A program made the translations under genes and the position numbers. The notes under the pieces are model-generated. The model had not been told where the DNA came from and did no database searches. It was given only the letters and a program-made list of their open reading frames with translations. A DNA stretch of 9,258 bases from Aequorivita sp. (lineage in GTDB: Bacteria > Bacteroidota > Bacteroidia > Flavobacteriales > Flavobacteriaceae), in assembly GCA_002733915.1 (NCBI GenBank), contig NVXN01000001.1:350985-360242 (forward strand), read 5' to 3'. Numbering within the stretch: position 1 is the first letter of the stretch; every line of letters begins with the position of its first letter. This document shows, one piece after another, positions 7,711-9,258 of this stretch.

Positions 7711-8442
7711 ATGGAAAAGAAAATAACACCCTATAAAGATTCTTCGGAAGGAAAAAAGAAGCAGGTTGAACAGATGTTTGATACTATTTCTGAAAATTAT
7801 GACGGCCTAAACCGTGTAATTTCTTTGGGTTCCGATGTTAAGTGGCGAAAAAAGGTAATAAAAATGGTATCGGAGAAAAAACCAGAAACCATTTTGGACA
7901 TTGCTACGGGCACTGGCGATCTGGCCATTCAGTTTGCCGAAAAAACTTCCGCGGAAAAAATTGTGGGCTTGGATATTTCCGAAGGAATGTTATCCGTTGC
8001 CCGTAAAAAGGTTACTGGAAAGAAAATTTCAGAAAAGATCGAGTTTGTGCAGGCAGATTCTGAAGCTTTGCCTTTTGAAGACAATACTTTTGATGCCATT
8101 ACTGTTTCCTTTGGAATCCGGAATTTTGAAAATCTTGAAAAAGGCCTTTCTGAAATTCTGCGTGTCTTAAAAAAAGGGGGGTTGTTTGTAATTTTGGAAA
8201 CTTCTGTACCCTCAAGATTTCCTTTTAAACAAGGGTATTACCTTTATTCAAAAAACATTTTACCACTTGTAGGCAAGCTCTTTTCAAAAGATAAGGTGGC
8301 CTACAAATATTTGAGCGAAAGCGCCTCTGTATTTCCGCATGGTGAAAAACTCAACAATATTTTGCGCAAAATTGGGTTTAATGAAGTGAAAAATAAACCA
8401 CAGACTTTCGGTGTGGCAACTATCTATAATGCTACTAAATAA
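7711..8442 (+). CDS. menG: Demethylmenaquinone methyltransferase (UbiE/MenG family)
   Basis: 243 residues, a typical length. It transfers a methyl group from S-adenosylmethionine to demethylmenaquinone, the last step of menaquinone synthesis. Flavobacteria use menaquinone as respiratory quinone, so a role in ubiquinone synthesis is unlikely despite the ubiE name often used. The N-terminal YDGLNRVISLGSDVKWRK stretch (30-47) is the first UbiE signature. SAM-binding motif I is DIATGTGDLA (63-72), followed by GLDIS (86-90), GIRNF (135-139) and RVLKKGG (151-157). The late YKYLSESASVFP stretch (198-209) is the second family signature. The chosen ATG gives the usual short lysine-rich N-terminus. The porT-like gene starts three bases after the stop, so the two are almost certainly co-transcribed. 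Confidence 0.94.
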   Translation: MEKKITPYKDSSEGKKKQVEQMFDTISENYDGLNRVISLGSDVKWRKKVIKMVSEKKPETILDIATGTGDLAIQFAEKTSAEKIVGLDISEGMLSVARKKVTGKKISEKIEFVQADSEALPFEDNTFDAITVSFGIRNFENLEKGLSEILRVLKKGGLFVILETSVPSRFPFKQGYYLYSKNILPLVGKLFSKDKVAYKYLSESASVFPHGEKLNNILRKIGFNEVKNKPQTFGVATIYNATK

Positions 8443-8445
8443 TTT

Positions 8446-9156
8446 ATGAAGAAGCTATTTTTTGTACTGGCCCTGTTATGTATTGCAAACAGCGCAAATG
8501 CGCAGTGGTTTTTTAATAAGGAGCGCCTGGCTAATTTGGAAAATTTCGACAAAAAACGTTTTTCGTGGGGCTACTTTTTAGGTTTTAACAGTTACGATTT
8601 CAAAATTGATTATAAAGACCAATATGCAGATACCAATACTGACATTTTGGTAGAGCGATCGGCGGGTTTTAATGTAGGACTTATTGGCGATATGCGGATT
8701 AATGAGTATTTCAATCTACGTCTTGAGCCTGGGCTTTATTTTACACAGCGTAACTTAACTTTCCCCGGTTTTGAAGAACCCAAGGATTATCTGCGCGAAG
8801 TGAAATCAACCTATATTCATGTACCGTTACTGCTAAAAGTCTCTACAAAACGCTTGAACAATATTAAACCGTTTATTATTGGCGGTGTTTCCACCTCTCT
8901 CAATCTTTCCAGCAATCAAGATAATCCCGAGGACAACGAGCAGGGAAAATTCCGGATGACCAAGAGCACCAATTATTACGAACTTGGGTTTGGGATTGAT
9001 TTCTACTTATATTATTTCAAATTTACACCTTCCATTCGCGGTGTTTTCGCAATGAACGATGAGTTGGTTCGCGATGATGACCCCAACAGTCCATGGACAG
9101 GAAATATTGATAAATTGTCTACCCGCGGGATTTTTGTGAATTTTACGTTTCAGTAG
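8446..9156 (+). CDS. porT: PorT/SprT-like outer-membrane protein, probable T9SS component
   Basis: 236 residues. A signal peptide (1-19, ending ANA before Gln20) is followed by a short charged segment with KRFSWGYFLGFNSYDFKIDY (38-57). The rest consists of alternating amphipathic strands typical of a small outer-membrane beta-barrel: NLRLEPGLYF, STYIHVPLLLKV, KPFIIGG, YYELGFGIDFYLYYFKFTPSIRG (split here into short runs), and the end IFVNFTFQ. This matches the PorT/SprT family, required for type IX secretion and gliding in Porphyromonas and Flavobacterium. The assignment rests on the WGYFLGFN..DFK region and on location directly after ubiE/menG, an arrangement I recall from other flavobacteria. 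A generic porin-like barrel is the alternative. The 3-bp gap to menG implies coupled expression. Its 3' end overlaps the convergent RNA methyltransferase gene by 14 bp. Confidence 0.78.
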   Translation: MKKLFFVLALLCIANSANAQWFFNKERLANLENFDKKRFSWGYFLGFNSYDFKIDYKDQYADTNTDILVERSAGFNVGLIGDMRINEYFNLRLEPGLYFTQRNLTFPGFEEPKDYLREVKSTYIHVPLLLKVSTKRLNNIKPFIIGGVSTSLNLSSNQDNPEDNEQGKFRMTKSTNYYELGFGIDFYLYYFKFTPSIRGVFAMNDELVRDDDPNSPWTGNIDKLSTRGIFVNFTFQ

Positions 9157-9258
9157 CTCTTCTAAATTCGCTCAAAAGAATTGCCGTTGCAGTAGCCACA
9201 TTCAGGCTTTCGGTTTTTTGAATTTTTCCGAAATGGGGAACGGTGATTTTATGCGTTA
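9143..9258 (-). CDS. TrmH/SpoU-family RNA 2'-O-methyltransferase, C-terminal part (5' end outside window)
   Basis: Too short for routine ORF calling but clear on translation. The minus strand from 9256 gives 37 codons and a TAA at 9145-9143, with VPHFG (about residues 6-10) and TESLNVATATAILLSEFRR (15-33). This is the C-terminal motif 3 of SPOUT methyltransferases of the SpoU/TrmH type, where the SLNV.. segment forms part of the trefoil-knot SAM site. These enzymes methylate ribose 2'-OH groups in tRNA or rRNA; the substrate cannot be told from this end. The frame remains open to the window edge. The last 14 bp overlap the 3' end of the convergent porT-like gene, and I see no terminator between them. 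Confidence 0.85.
   Translation of the reverse strand, partial: THKITVPHFGKIQKTESLNVATATAILLSEFRRATET

Noticed and set aside
1..9258. Mobile element, CRISPR array, tRNA/rRNA or defence system.
   Set aside because: No transposase or integrase frame, no spaced direct repeats and no tRNA-like fold seen; every long gene is a core or secreted-protein gene.

Overview
The window looks like ordinary chromosomal DNA of a marine or soil-type member of the Flavobacteriaceae (Bacteroidota). The base composition is AT-rich. No gene has a clear Shine-Dalgarno sequence, and several have A-rich leaders instead. There are matches to the Bacteroidota -7 promoter box (TAnnTTTG). One secreted protein carries the C-terminal sorting domain of the type IX secretion system (T9SS), and a PorT-like T9SS protein is encoded as well. 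The genus cannot be settled from this stretch.

Layout from left to right: (1) the 3' end of a class I/II PLP-dependent aminotransferase, closed by a strong intrinsic terminator; (2) a 971-residue secreted multidomain protein with a signal peptide, a large uncharacterised N-terminal region, two CARDB-like Ig-fold repeats, a GEVED domain and a T9SS type A sorting domain, also closed by a strong terminator; (3) purT, the formate-dependent GAR transformylase; (4) convergent to it on the minus strand, a trkA-trkH potassium-uptake operon whose genes overlap by one base; (5) after a 206-bp divergent promoter region, a plus-strand pair: the UbiE/MenG menaquinone methyltransferase followed three bases later by a PorT/SprT-like outer-membrane protein; (6) the 3' end of a minus-strand TrmH/SpoU-family RNA methyltransferase, whose stop codon lies inside the 3' end of the PorT-like gene.

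Functionally this is mostly core metabolism: amino-acid metabolism, purine synthesis, K+ homeostasis, menaquinone synthesis and RNA modification, together with one T9SS cargo and one probable T9SS component. I found no mobile element, CRISPR array, tRNA, rRNA, phage or defence gene, and no convincing undescribed system. The least understood part is the N-terminal half of the large secreted protein. Smaller points of interest are a perfect 18-bp palindrome near its 5' end, the Gln at +1 after both predicted signal-peptide cleavage sites, a degenerate glycine motif in the second RCK domain of TrkA, and the overlapping or coupled gene ends.
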